From positions 682,001 through 746,000 of the forward strand of contig JADHYV010000003.1 of assembly GCA_027604705.1 (NCBI GenBank): a stretch of DNA of 64,000 nt. Direction: 5' to 3'. Under the pieces are notes generated by a model. That model worked only from the letters and a program-made list of their open reading frames with translations. It was not told the DNA's origin and ran no database searches. The translations under genes and the position numbers were made by a program. The stretch comes from Allomyces arbusculus (Eukaryota; Blastocladiomycota; Blastocladiomycetes; Blastocladiales; Blastocladiaceae). Shown here piece by piece: positions 39,497-51,570 of the stretch; position 1 is the stretch's first letter; every line of letters begins with the position of its first letter.

Positions 39497-42400
39497 ATGC
39501 GGCTCACGGTGCAGCTCGACCGCTGGGATGACGCGCAGCGCCTGCTCGCACGTGCGCAGTTTCACGAGATTGCCACCTCGCGCGGCCACCACCCACCGCG
39601 CTGGTCGCCCGAGTTGCACCGTATCGTCGCCGACCTCGTGCTCGCCTATGCGATCCGCCGTGCGTTTGCACCGCAGGCCCTGCTCGGCGTCCTCGCCGAA
39701 CTGCACGACGTCCTGCGCCATACCCCCGGCTCGGCCGCTGGTCCCGCGCACACTGGGTTCCCTGACAGCGCGCCCATCCCGTCGTCGCAATCCGCCAATG
39801 CCGACGCCATGGAAATTGACCGCCCGGGCGCGCCCGCACCGACCGATCCGTCGCTCGCCACGATCCACAGCATGCTGCACGCGCTCTGCGACGCCATTTC
39901 CGTTGCCGACCACCTGGCGCCTGCAACCGCGCCCGACGCGCCGCTCGCCGTCTTCGTCAACTTGCTGCACCTACACGCGCCGTGGTGCCCGAGCTCGCTC
40001 ATCGTTGCCATGCTCCCGCTCCCGCTACTCGACCACGCCAAAGTCGTCATGATTGACGCCGTCGACCGCAAACTGCGCCAGACCCGCGCCATGAACGCCT
40101 GGACATTGCCGCAGTTTACGCTGGCCTCTGAGGACATCGAAGGGTACATGAACCTGTTTGTCGTGCTTGCCGACATCGCACCGGCGCCGTTGCCGGCCTC
40201 GGCGATGCCCGACGACCCATTGGTCGCGTCACTCGCCAAAGACATGTGGCGCAAAGTCGAAGACGTGATTGTCATGCACAAGCTGTCGCGCACGCGCGTG
40301 GCCGAAGCGCTCTTGCGCGTATTTGCCGCGCGGTTGACGACGCACTGGCAGCTCTACTTGCACGTGTTTCGCACCGTGCCGTTCCCGGACCTCGGCCATA
40401 TTCTCGGATTTGTGCTGCACAATGTGGCCGCCGAGGTACGCATTGCTTAGATTCCGCACGCACGACCCTAAAACTCGAATCTGATCCTTTCTTTGTGCGA
40501 CCTCTCAGTCGATGAAGCGGTCCACGTCGAGCATGGTCGACGACCTGCACCAGCACCGCACCGACCTGCTCATCGCCCCCGCCGACCCCTACCTGAGCCG
40601 GCTCAACCGCATGCTCTCCGCGTACCAGGACTCGCTCCCGACCTTCCTCTCTGTCCCCGGGACCAAGCCGCAGGACCGCGCCGAGGCCGACCGGCTTATA
40701 CGCGACATGGAAAACACGCAGCTCTACGTCAAGAAATTCCTGACCAATCCGGGCACGCTCCCGCGCAACCTTCTTCTCGTCACGGCCTTACTCGTACAGC
40801 ACGAGATGGTGGAACTCGATGCGGTCCTCGCGCATTTCACCGTGCCCGAGTCGGTCCCGCTCACGTCAATTATTGTCCCGCCGTGGAATGATGTTGCACC
40901 AATGGCGACTGGCACGAATTCCGAGTTGTTGGCCCCCGCGCGACTGCCGTTCGCAACCGAGGTGCTCGATGTGCTGAATGCGCAAGTGTCTGCGACCACG
41001 GCGGGGAATCGCGCTGAGACGCCCGCGCCGGGTGCGGCAGCGACGACAACTGCACCTGCGACCACGGCCACGACCTTGGTCGCCGCTCCCAACTCGATCG
41101 CGTCCTCTACCACCGACGCCACCGCATCCACCATCGAAGCCGCGCTCGTCGCGCAAGTCGTCGCCAACCTGGCCATGGCGCAACTCGCAATCGGAGATAT
41201 CCATGGCGCGCACCGCGTCCTCGCCGCATACCCGGACGTCGACTGGGTCCTGGCCTTCCCGCGGATTGCACAGCAACTACTTCGTCTGATCAATTGGATG
41301 CTCGCCGACCACGACGACGCTGATATCCTTAACGACGCGCTGACGCCGACGGTCATGACCTTGCCGTACCCGAACCGGCAGCGGTTTTTTTACGCGCCCT
41401 GGACGCGGCATCTAAGTCGTGGGGATACGGCGCAGATCACGCGGTTGCTGGATTTGGTTGGGCCGGCGCTACATCTACGGCCCGCGGTCGTGCTGCAGAT
41501 TGCGCATATGTGTGCGACAACCGGCGACGCGCAGCAGAGTGTGGCCTGGCTGCGCGCCTACGTGCTCCCAGCCATGGCGATGATGGGCACCCCGCCGCCG
41601 GCGCTCCCCGCGGCCGTGTGGACTGTGATCCGCGACTGGCCGGTCCAGCGCCGGTTCGCGCTCTACGCCGACATGCGCAACGCCTACTCCCGATCGACGG
41701 TGCTCGCGCGCGCGCTCGACCGAGTCCAAGCGACGACGCGGTATTGGATGAAACGGCTGTCCAAGGACGTCGTGCGCACGTACGCGCGCAAACTGTGCAA
41801 GTTGGCCATGGGCAACCCGATCCCGGTGCTCGCGGCGATCGTGGCAACCGTCATGAACTACGACAACTTAGCCGTCCCCTTGCTCGACTGTCTGCGGTAC
41901 CTCGACCCTCTCGGGATGGACGCGCTCATGTACACGTTCCTCTGCGCGCTCGCCGACCCAGCGACCTACGCCGGGGTCGCGGTCGCAGGAGCGGGGCGCG
42001 CGCGTGGCGCGAACGCAGCCCTCATCGCGAGTTCGCCGTTGGGGGTCGCGGTCAAGGACGACGGGCTCAATTTGGACCCGTGGCTGCTCAACACGTCGCA
42101 GTTCATGTCCGCCTGGTTGGCCCAGTTCCCGAACACCGATTTCTGGCCGCTGTTGGCGTACCTCGACCACGCGCCCTTTGGACTCGCCGACGCGCACTTG
42201 CTCGCGGACTTGGTCGCGGCGATGACGGGGATCCAGCCGATCGTCGATGTTCCGGGCAACGTGGTCGCGGCCATGGAGTCGCGCGCGTGTGTCGCACAGC
42301 GCGTCGTCGCCGCGTCCAACCAGAGCAATGCGTCCGCGCCCGCGGCAGCCGCGACGAGCGCGCTGGTCGCGCGGATCGCGCCGCGCGCCGAGGCGTTCAC

Positions 42401-44831
42401 GCGGCGATTGCGCACGCTGTATTTGACGCTGGCGGAACGCACGCGCGATTGGGCCGCGTACGAGGTGGTCGAAAAGGTGCGCACAGTGGATTTGCTGGCG
42501 GAAGTGCAGTGGAAGGACCGCGTGAGGGCGGTGCTCGCGCAATTTCATTTGTTCTTGGCGATTCATTTGCCCGACGTCCCTGTCGACCGCACGTGCGCAT
42601 TGGCCCCACCCGTGGAGGAACGGCAGGCGGCGAGCGTGTTTTGGGAACTGCGGTACTACCACGTGCATTGCGACGCGGCGATGTACTTGCCGACCGAGTC
42701 GGAGGAATTGAAGCGGCATTTGACGGACGTTACCGAGGCGACCGCGCGGATCGAGGTGGTGATCAAGGCCGCGACCATGGCCGACGAGGAAGCGATGGAT
42801 GTCGATGCCAGTGCCGCAGCGGTGGCGGCGTCGCAATTGCCGACCGCCGCGGACCTCGTCCGGCGCGCGTGCGCGAGTCCCGCCGACACACTGTACGCAC
42901 AGTACTGGTTGACGCGCTTGCCACTCGCCACGGCGTCGGCGGTCCTCACGCACATTTGGACCGTCCGCGGTTTGACCGAGGCCGAGGCGTTCGCGTACGG
43001 CCAGTTGGCCGCACACGCGCTCGACCTCTTGCACGGCGCTGACGCGGACGCATCTGCGACCGTATCGGGGCTCGACACGGCGGATATCGTCGACGCGAAA
43101 CACGCGGCCGCCGCACGCGCGCTTACGGCGCACGATGCGGTGGCCGAGTTTGTCGCCTATGCGATGCAGGGCGAGACGATGGACCTCTACCTCGTGCGCA
43201 ATACGCTGAATGTGTTGAAGGCGCTGGCGCGCGTGTTTCCGGCGACGAAAGCGCACGCGGAGGGGGTGCGTGCGGCGTTGGACGTGCATAGGCATAATGA
43301 TGCACTGCGCGTGATGGTATTGGTGGTCGAGGGCGCGGTGAGGGAGGTGCAGCGCAAGGGGTTCCCTCTCGAGAAGCGGCTGGTACCGCCGCCGCCGCCG
43401 GAGCCGGTCAAGGAGGTGGTCATGGAGGAGGCCAAGGTTGAAGAAGCCAAGGTCGACGGCGAAAACAAGAGCAAGACCGACGACGTCAAGCAGGAGCCGG
43501 CCGACCCCAAGCCCAACGGCACCCCCGCCGCCGCCGTGACCGGCAGCCCGGACCTGCCCCGCGCCGTCGCACAACTGCACATCGAGTCCCCCGCGACCAC
43601 CAACGGCACCACGTCGAACGGCGCTGCGACTCCACCTGCCGCCGTCACTAGTCCGGACCCGATGCAAGTCGACGACGGGGAAGGTGCCGCCAGCACCGCG
43701 TCCACGCGCACCGCGACTCCTGTCTACCCACCTGCCACGACGCTCCCGCACCGGCCAATGCATCCCGGCGCGGCGTCGCCTGCGCGTAATGGTAGTACCG
43801 CAACGACGCGCGCATCGTCTGGGTTCGATGCCGTAGTCGAGAACAGCGCGGTGGTCGCCGGCTTTGACCGCGCAGACCCGCCCGCTGCCGCAACCGCCGC
43901 GCCAACGTCTCCGCGGGACCACGGCCTGCCGCCGCGGCCGCCACGCGTCGAGGACCGGGTGAGTGAGCGCGCGGGCGATCGGCGCGGTGATCGGCGTGAC
44001 GACCACCGCGACCGGCGCGACTCGCGGCACCGCGACGAGCATCGCCGGGACGACCGTCGCGCGAATAGCAGCAGTAATGTGCGCGACGACCGCGGGGCGA
44101 GCAGCAGCAGCGGCAGTAACGTGCGTGATGACCGTGGCGCGCGGACGAGTGCCGGGACCGGTCGCGACGACCGGCGCGACGATCGGAGTGCGCGGAACAG
44201 TAGCAGCAGCAGCAGTGTCGCGCGCGACGAGCGCGACCGGCGTGACGGCCGCGACGAGCGGAGTTCAGGCCGCGACGAGCGGAGTTCAGGCCGCGATGAC
44301 CGGAACAACAGCCGGGACGACCGCGACCGGCGCGACGACCGCACTTCCACCCGTGACGACCACGACCGCCGCCTGTCGCGTTCGTCGAGCCGGTCGGAAC
44401 TTACCGACCGCCGGGACCACCGCGATCATCGTGACCGCGACCGCGACCGCGACCGCGACCGCCGCGACATGCTGCCGCTCGCGTCCCCGGCGCCGTCCAC
44501 GCCAGGTACCGTGGCCCCGCCGCCGCGGAACGCGAGCGTGCGTCGTCGTGATTCTCCGGGGACGCCCGCGGACGGACCACCGTACAAGCGCGCGAAACGC
44601 AGTCCGTCGCCAGATGGGAGCGGGTTTAGGTCCCCGCCGCCGCCGGCGATGCAGCCGCAGCCGCAGCCGCAGCAACAGCAACCACCGCGGCAGCAAGGTG
44701 GAGGCGGTGGGAGCCGGCTGTCTGGGTTTGATCGGGTCGAGGCAATGACAGCGCCGAATGAGCGGCCGATGGGTGGGAGTGGAAGTGGTGGGTCGTCGTC
44801 GCGGAGTAGCGGCCGGGGTTACCGCTCGTAG
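39497..44831 (+). CDS. THOC2: THO complex subunit 2 (THOC2/Tho2)
   Basis: A 1753-residue protein in two exons, 39497-40435 and 40509-44831 (73-bp intron). Tho2 is the scaffold of the THO/TREX complex, which couples transcription with mRNP assembly and export. The N-terminal helical region matches the family in length and order. The best-conserved block is at about residues 715-790: TTRYWMKRLSKDVVRTYARK, then LCKLAMGNPIPVLAAIVATV, then YDNLAVPLLDCLRYLDPLGM, followed by DFWPLLAYL. The C-terminal ~450 residues are disordered: Glu/Lys, Pro/Thr, then a long Arg/Asp-Arg/Ser tract ending in an RD-repeat (44433-44462) and Gly/Ser. Such RD/RS tails are also present on animal THOC2 and bind RNA. The start is the first ATG of the conserved frame; a further 5' exon is possible. 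Confidence 0.92.
44433..44462 (+). repeat. (GACCGC)5 hexamer repeat in THOC2 tail
   Basis: Five perfect GACCGC units encode alternating Asp-Arg in the charged C-terminal tail of THOC2. Confidence 0.93.
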
Positions 44832-45658
44832 GTAGGTGCTGTTATATGAAGAGTATATTTTGTTGCTGTTTCGTTTGCGCGCTGGTTGTTTGAGGATCAT
44901 GAAGCAACAAGCATCAAGCATTAAGCATCAAGCATCAAGCATGCGCGAATCGCATCAACTCTTTTCGGCCACGAGTTTTCCTCGTCGGCTCGCGCTGTTG
45001 CTCACAAAACGGGTGACCACCATCAGAAGGCTCCATGCCGTTTGTTGGGTTCCTCTTCCACATGCTCTAGTTGCATTTGAGCTCTGTTTTGACGTCGTGC
45101 CTTGCTCTTCGGTACGGATGGGGCAATGGAAAGACTAACAAAGAGCGGGAATCATCGAAAGATTGCACCATTGTGAACAAAAGATATCAGCGGGAAGCCC
45201 TGCGTTCCAGACGCCTCCTCTGAGCATCAATCGCATAGTTGCTTAAGATAATAGCTGGCGGTGCTTCGTCCCAGCGCTGGTCGATGCGCACGGCGCCAGA
45301 TCATGGCATTCATTTGGCGGGCGGACTTCGTGCAGCCGTGCGCCTGATGCACATGTCGGTTGGTAAATATATTCAAGCAGCGCTCGCGCAGAGCCGTTCA
45401 ATGATGGTCGTGCTTGTGTAAATATGTTGTCTTCTGGTGCTTTGGAGTGTGACGGGCCTGATCGCTCCCACGTTGAGGTGCCCCGTCGCGGCGCTTGAGC
45501 ACTCATTTGGTCACCCGCGGTATCGCTCCTCGTTGGCCACGAAAGCTCAGAACGCTCGCGCTCGTCCGCTCTTGTCCTGTGCATCCGCAACCACCACGCC
45601 GAGCTCTTCCTGGTCGAATCCAGCACGACAACAGCGACCCACAACAGCTGACAGCCCA
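44832..45658. other. Intergenic after THOC2
   Basis: AT-richer than its neighbours, with one heptamer tandem repeat (44908-44942) and no supportable gene. The portion from about 45430 is open in the frame of the next gene but has no ATG before 45659. Confidence 0.5.
44908..44942 (+). repeat. Heptamer tandem repeat (CAAGCAT)5
   Basis: Five 7-bp units in a row, four identical and one with a single change (TAAGCAT), about 80 bp past the THOC2 stop. Confidence 0.93.
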
Positions 45659-48600
45659 ATGCAAATCCCCACCACGACCGCGCCCGCACCCGCGGCACCG
45701 CCGCCGTCGTGCCCTGCACCACCGAGTCTCAGTGACCTCCTCGACGCGTCGGCGCGCGAGCGTGCCGACCCCTCGCAGCGTGCGGTACTCGGATTCAACG
45801 TCTGCGTGATCCTCTACTCCGTCTACCGCCGGGCGTACTTGCGCGATCCGCGGCGCGCGTGCTGGACATGGACTTTTTCGCGGCACCCAGGCACCGACCT
45901 GGTCGTGCACCACCCCGACGGCCGCGCGCGCGGCGCCGACGCAGCCGCGACTTTACTCGTCGATCTCGTGCGCGACGCCCTTGACGAATCGCTCGACATG
46001 TTCACGAGCTCGCCCGACGGCAGCAGCGGCTTCGGCGCGATCCAGACGAAACCCACAGTGCGAAAAGTCGGTGCCGTGATCCGGCGAGCGCTTGGGATCG
46101 CTCCCCCGCGGGCGCGCGGGACCGAGACCGACGACGGCGCGTTCGCGCCGCGGCTCGCCGCCATGTGCCGCCGGTACCTCGTACAGTGTGCGGCCGCGGC
46201 CGCCGCGGGCGTCGCGCCACGCGCGAGCGCCGGGATTAATGATGTCTCGGACGTGGCCGTGCCGTACATTCTCGCGCCCGCGGCAGCGGGGGACGGAAGG
46301 CTCGTGTTTGCGCCAGTCTCGGCCGAGTTTGACCCCTTCAAGTTCCATGTCGCGCCCGCGCCGGGTACGTCGTCGGCCGCGTCGTCGGCCGAGTCGACGC
46401 CCGCGGTGAGCAGAGGGGGGAGGTCAGCGGCGGCAGTGGCGGCGCACGCCGGCCCGCGCGCGGTCGCGCCGATATTGGCCGCGCTCGCGAACAAGGACGC
46501 GAATGGGCACGGCGGCGGGGGGGTTGGGACCGCGACGGCAGTGGCACCGGCCGGGATCAAGCGCAAGTTTCGCGACCCGGCACTGAGTTCCGACGCGGAC
46601 GCGCATATCGCCGTCAAGCGCGCGCGGCACGACGTGGTCGCGATGACGCCGTCGCCGCCCTCATCCGGGTCCGAGGCACCGTCGCGGTCGCACGACGGCG
46701 GCGCGCGCTTGCAGGTCCTGACACCGCCGGCGACCGCGCCGCGGGTTGGCGGAGACGATGTGGGGCGACTGCCGACACCGACCACGCCAGCATCGCCGAG
46801 CAAGCGCACGATGGCGTCTGAGACCCGGCCTGACGCAACCAGCCCGCGCGGCCGGAAGCGCATCGGCGATGCTGCACCGCCGCGTGCCGGGTCGACTCGC
46901 GGTGTGTCTCATTCGTCTTACCCGGTTCAGCCTCAAGCCGACCATCACTCACTCCATCACCTCACCCAGAACCGTCCTCCGACGCGGTTGATCTCACCTC
47001 TCCCTCTCGTCGCCGGTCCTCGCAGCTTCGCGCACGTAGTGCCGACGGCACGAGCAACGCGAAAAACGCGACGCAGCCGGGGATCGTCCTCGACATGACA
47101 GGCGACGACACGGACGACGAAAAGAATGCCGCCGCGGAGAGTAACGCGCGCGACTCGCCGAGCGTACGCACCTGGTCGACCGGTCGCCGCACGCCACGGC
47201 GCCCGGTAGCGCTCATGACCACGACGCAGCTCACGTTCTCAACTTATGCGCGCGACAAGGTGGGCATCATGGAGCAATCGGACGGTGTGCAGTCGCCGTC
47301 GATGGTCGTCGAGGTCTTTCATGGCCTGCAGATCACGCGCACGGCGTCTTTGCCCACGGGGGTCCCGCAGCTGAACTGGTACGATAGCTCGTCGCTGCTT
47401 CCTCTGGTTGATCCGGCGTCGCTGCGGTTCACGATTCCGAGGATTGATTCGGGTGCAGCGGTCACGGACTCGCCGGTGGGCGAGTCGACGTCGTCATTGC
47501 TGTGCAAACTGCTGCTGGCACCGGCAATGGTCGACGGAGGGCGCGACATGGACGTGGTCCCTGACGTGCCGCCGCCGCCACAGATGCGGTTGCCCGAGCC
47601 GAAAGTTCAGTTGCCGTCGGTTGAGGAAGTCCCGCTGGCTGCGGAGCCTGAGCCGGAGCCCATGGATTGGGAGAGCACGGCCGACGTGCCGCTCATCGCC
47701 GCGCGAGACGCGGTGTTGGACGAGCCAATGGCGATGGCTATCAAGACCCGCGTTTCCGCTCGCGGGTCGCGGCCTCCATCTGAGAACGCGGATGCGGGTG
47801 CTCGACAAGCGGCCCAAGTCCCTCCGGTTTCACCTCCCGCGCTAGACCAAGACCAGCCTCCCCGCCCACCTCAGCAGTACGCTGACACCAGCACACCTGC
47901 TGCGTCGATGGGTACTGCGGAATCACCTTCTCAAGCACAGCTACCCGCTCGGCCAAAGCGGCGAGCGCAACTAGCCCAACCTGGAGCCGCGTCCGAGCCG
48001 ACGCCCTCGTCGCCCACGCCGAAGCCAGACGCGCAACTGGCCCGCGACGACGCTGACTCGGACGCGTCGAGCGACATTGAGGTCGTTGCGGTCGTGCCGC
48101 ACGCGCCTATACCAAGCACGGCCCCACCTACTGCCCCGTCGCCGCCGCCGTCCAAGCCGGGACCGACGCGCATTCCTTTCCCTTCCACCATCTCACTCTT
48201 CCCTCCACAAACCCTGCCATCGCCGACCACCGACCCTGACCCAGCCCTCCCGCTCGACGGCACGCCCGTGCTCGATACGCCGCGCCTCAAGGCCTACTTT
48301 GACCTCTTCCAAGCATTCGGCAAAGACCCCGCGCTGCTCGACGCCGTCGACCAATGTGTCGCGCTCATGTCGACCGGCCACGTCAGCGACACGTCCGCTA
48401 TGGTCGAATTCGCCCGCGAGTGCATGGTCGCGGACGTTGACATGCACACGCCACCAACCAAGGACGTGACCGCAGCGCGATTCGCCGTCTGGCGCGTGCT
48501 CGGCATACCGCGCGGGGACCCAGGCGCGTGGCATACTGTTCGCGCGGCGGTGAAAACAGGCGAAGGGCGTGCGGGGAGGTCGGTCGCGCACTTGGCTGCG

Positions 48601-48921
48601 TTTGCGCGGGCGTGTATTGTGGACCGCGTCGAGGACGGGAAGGTGGTCGCGGTCGCTCCGGATGAGGTGGTGGATGCGCGGTCTACAGTGTGGGCCGCGC
48701 TCGATGATGATTTGGCGACGTTGCCGGTCGTAAATGCGAGCGTTGCGCAGGGCAGGGAGCTCGGGTTGCCGGTCGAGGCCACGGCGCAGATCGCGGTGCG
48801 GTACGTGGCGTCGTGGCACACGGCGCGGGGAGGACTTGGGGGTGGAGGAGGGGCCAGCGACGCCAGGCAGGCCGGTGCAGGGAGGGGACTTGGCGCGGAA
48901 GGGCCGCCGAGGCGAGAATGA
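45659..48921 (+). CDS. Unrecognised 1064-residue protein with low-complexity middle
   Basis: Two exons, 45659-46901 and 46970-48921, joined by a 68-bp intron (gtgtgt ... cacccag). Splicing links two long open frames that otherwise overlap by four bases. The joined sequence STREPSSDAVDLTSPSRR reads naturally. No family was recognised. Residues ~20-130 form a folded-looking part: RAVLGFNVCVILYSVYRRAY, ACWTWTFSRHPGTDLVVHHP and AATLLVDLVRDALDESLDMF. A Ser/Ala/Pro-rich segment with basic patches follows (KRKFRDPALSS, IAVKRARHD), then KNATQPGIVLDMTGDDTDDE. About 460-560 contain hydrophobic strands (TTTQLTFSTYARDKVGIMEQ). A Pro-rich linker leads to a helical C-terminal part (about 850-1030: LKAYFDLFQAFGKDPALLDA; AARFAVWRVLGIPRGDPGAW). 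The C-terminal helices could be a degenerate repeat. Likely nuclear; function unknown. Confidence 0.6.
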
Positions 48922-49425
48922 GGAACAGAGCAATTGCTGATCATTGTTAGTGAGAGACAGCTGGGCCGGCGCGTCTCGCGCGCGCGGTGGCGAGTGGCTC
49001 TGGCATGAACGCCAAGGGCACGTGGAGGCGAATCGTGGCGTAGCTTGGCCGTTCGCCTTTCGCCTGCTTTCGCCGAGGCCTTGATTCGAGGGCGCACGCC
49101 TGGGCCACACACGCGCTCCTCTTCATTCATGGCCGCAGTGGCCGGCCGAAGTCGACCGACAAACGACGCCGCCGCCGCCGCTGCCCCGGTTCTCCTCAAC
49201 TTCAACTCGTGCAACGACGGCGGGCCGGCGCGACCACGATTCCATAGACCCCGCCAGACTGGCTGCAATCTCGCGCCCGCGCGCCCGCCGAGTTCGCACA
49301 CCGCTCCACGACCCGGCTGGTCCCTTTGCCGCTGTCGCAACTCCGCTGACGCCGACGTGGCTGCCAATCCACGCACGCGCCTCTGTCCACAAGGCGTCCC
49401 CGTCTCCTTGCTCGACTCAAGAACC
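48922..49425. other. Intergenic before the SH3 protein
   Basis: Mixed GC-rich sequence. The frame of the next gene is open upstream from about 49045 but has no ATG that improves on 49426. No repeat or RNA was seen. Confidence 0.45.
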
Positions 49426-51196
49426 ATGGCACGACGCTCGCGCACGTTGGCAACGCGCACCGCCGCGCGGCGCCCGCGGTCCATTTCGCTGTTGTTCGCT
49501 ACTGTCCTGGTCGCGCTGGTCGCGGCCATTCTGCTGGCGTCGTCGTCATCCACGGGCCCGTCCGCCGTATCGGCCCTGCCACAGCCGGCCGACGACAACA
49601 GCAACAAGGACAACAACAACAAGGACAAGAAGAAGGACGAGGCATCCCCGACGCCCGCGCCCTCTTCGGCTTCGTCTTCGGCCCCGTCGCCGACCGCGTC
49701 GAATTCGGCCAAGCCGTCCGCCACTGGCAGCGCCACGGGCAGCGCAACCCCCACGGCGACCAACTCCGGCAACAGCACGAGCAAGCCCGCAACAACGACC
49801 GTCAACAAGCCCGGCAGCAACACGGACCTGACGCCGACGCTTAAGCCCGACGACCCGTGCGAGGACGGTGTCTGCGATATCAAGAACCGTGGCACGTGCC
49901 TGATGCTCGAAAAGACGGGGGTCTGCAAGGCGTTTTCGGGCATGTACTTGCCGCTCAACTTGCGCGACTACTTTGATGCCAAGTTCCCGCTCAAGAAGCC
50001 CGAGACGATTCCGGACAATATCGGCAACGCGACCACGTTTGATAACCTGTTCTCCATGGGCAACTACGGTTACTTTGGCAAGTACGCGAAGCAGTACATG
50101 TTGCTCGAGGCCGCATGCGACCCGTCGAACCAGCGGTGGTATGTGTCTTTTTTACGAGGGCGGCTGTGCTGGGTACTGGCCATGCTAACGCTTCGCATCC
50201 GGTTCCTACACCAGGTTCCGCACGTGGGTCTGCATCCAAATGATCCAATGGTACGCGGCCAAGGGCAACCCTTGCTCGACGGGCCTGGCCCCCAAGATTT
50301 GCGGCTCGACCCTCGACGACCGCGCCAACTCGATTGAAGGTGACCTGAAGAACAAGACGATCTGCTCGGGCACGTCGAACCCGGTCATACTCGACATTGG
50401 CATGAAGTACGTGCAGTCGATTCGCACGCTGCCGTGGCGGTCAGCCTCGGCCGCCGACACATCGTGCATTGCCGGCCCCAACAACGAAGCCGACGGCGCG
50501 GCCAAATACTGCGGGTACTCGCAGTACGCCGTGTGCGACTCTGGCTTTGCGCTGTGCCCGACGGCGCCCATCACCCCAGAAGAATGCAAGGATTTGCTCG
50601 ACCGGAAAAAGGCCAAGCTCAAGGCGCAGTCGACGAGCGGGATTCTCGACTCGAATGACCGCGACGGACACAAGTCGACTTACTACGTCATGGGTGGCCT
50701 CGGCGTCGCCGCCCTGTTTGCGCTCGGGTCGGGTCTCTACGCGCTCGCCAACATCCGTCTCGTCGGTGCCAAGACGGGCGAGGCCGCGCACGCGGCCGCC
50801 CCCGCGAAACCGGAACCGGCGCCCGGCGCATCGACTGCCAAGGCCGCGCCAGCACTGACGCCGTCGGCTTCAATTCAAATGAAACCGATGCCGAGTCCCG
50901 CCGTGGCGCCCGCCGCGGTCGCGGGCATGCCCATGGCGGCCGCGGCGGCGGCGGCCCCGGGTGGCGGCGAACGCGTCATTGAGCAAGTGCAGGTCGCGTC
51001 ACCGTTCCAGGCGTCGCAGGGCGACGAACTCAACCTGTTCCCGGGCCAGACGGTCGGGGTGTACCAGCGGTTCGACGACGGGTGGGCGCGTGGGGTCAAT
51101 ATGGCGACGGGCCAGGTCGGGTTCTTCCCTTACTCGGTATGCCACCCGCAGCAAGGGCCCATGGGCGCGCGGTTCCAGTCGCTCGGTCGGCGGTGA
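49426..51196 (+). CDS. Single-pass membrane protein with Cys-rich ectodomain and cytosolic SH3 domain
   Basis: A 564-residue protein in two exons, 49426-50138 and 50215-51196 (76-bp intron, gtatgt donor). The N-terminus is basic (RRSRTLATRTAARRPRS), followed by a hydrophobic stretch at about 20-40, a signal peptide or anchor. Residues ~50-140 are Ser/Thr/Pro/Asn/Lys-rich, suiting O-glycosylation. About 145-385 form a Cys-rich ectodomain (DPCEDGVCDIKNRGTCLMLE ... SFWYAAKGNPC-like ... CGYSQYAVCDSGFALCP). A transmembrane helix lies at about 393-420 (YYVMGGLGVAALFALGSGLY). An Ala/Pro linker leads to an SH3 domain at about 494-548 (FQASQGDELNLFPGQTVGVY ... DDGWARGVN ... GQVGFFPYSVC). Glycosylated ectodomain, TM and SH3 recall fungal surface sensors and fusion proteins such as Fus1 or Sho1. 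That comparison concerns architecture only; ligand and pathway are unknown. Confidence 0.75.
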
Positions 51197-51570
51197 GCGG
51201 GCCGGAGTTGGTGTGCGTTTGTTATTGCGGCGAACTTTTGCTGTCATTCAGCGCCAAGTTGCCGATTTTTGTTGTGTCGTGTCTTCCTTGTCGTTCCTTT
51301 TTTGCTGCACCGTTTTTTTTAGAACCACCCCCTTTCCCAAGGTTTTTACTGCTTGTCCATGAACCCACATACAGACGACGTGCTGGCTATCCATATTCTG
51401 TTGTGCCGTATCGGCAGCGCCGGTCGAGATTGCGATTGTAGCGCACCGTCGCGGCGCGGCCAAGAGCAAGTCTTGTGTATGCCAAGACAAGATTCATTCA
51501 ACCACGAAATGAAAACCCAACGCCAAGTCTCCACCGTTGTCTGTCGTCCAGTCCATCCCAGTCCCTCGAC
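51197..51570. other. Intergenic, convergent 3' ends
   Basis: T-rich just after the SH3 gene (run of T near 51311) and mixed after that. It lies between the ends of two convergent genes. Nothing else was recognised. Confidence 0.5.

Noticed and set aside
41510-43042. A 510-codon plus-strand frame and long minus-strand frames inside THOC2
   Set aside because: They are shadows caused by high GC at third positions; the THOC2 frame carries all the conserved sequence.
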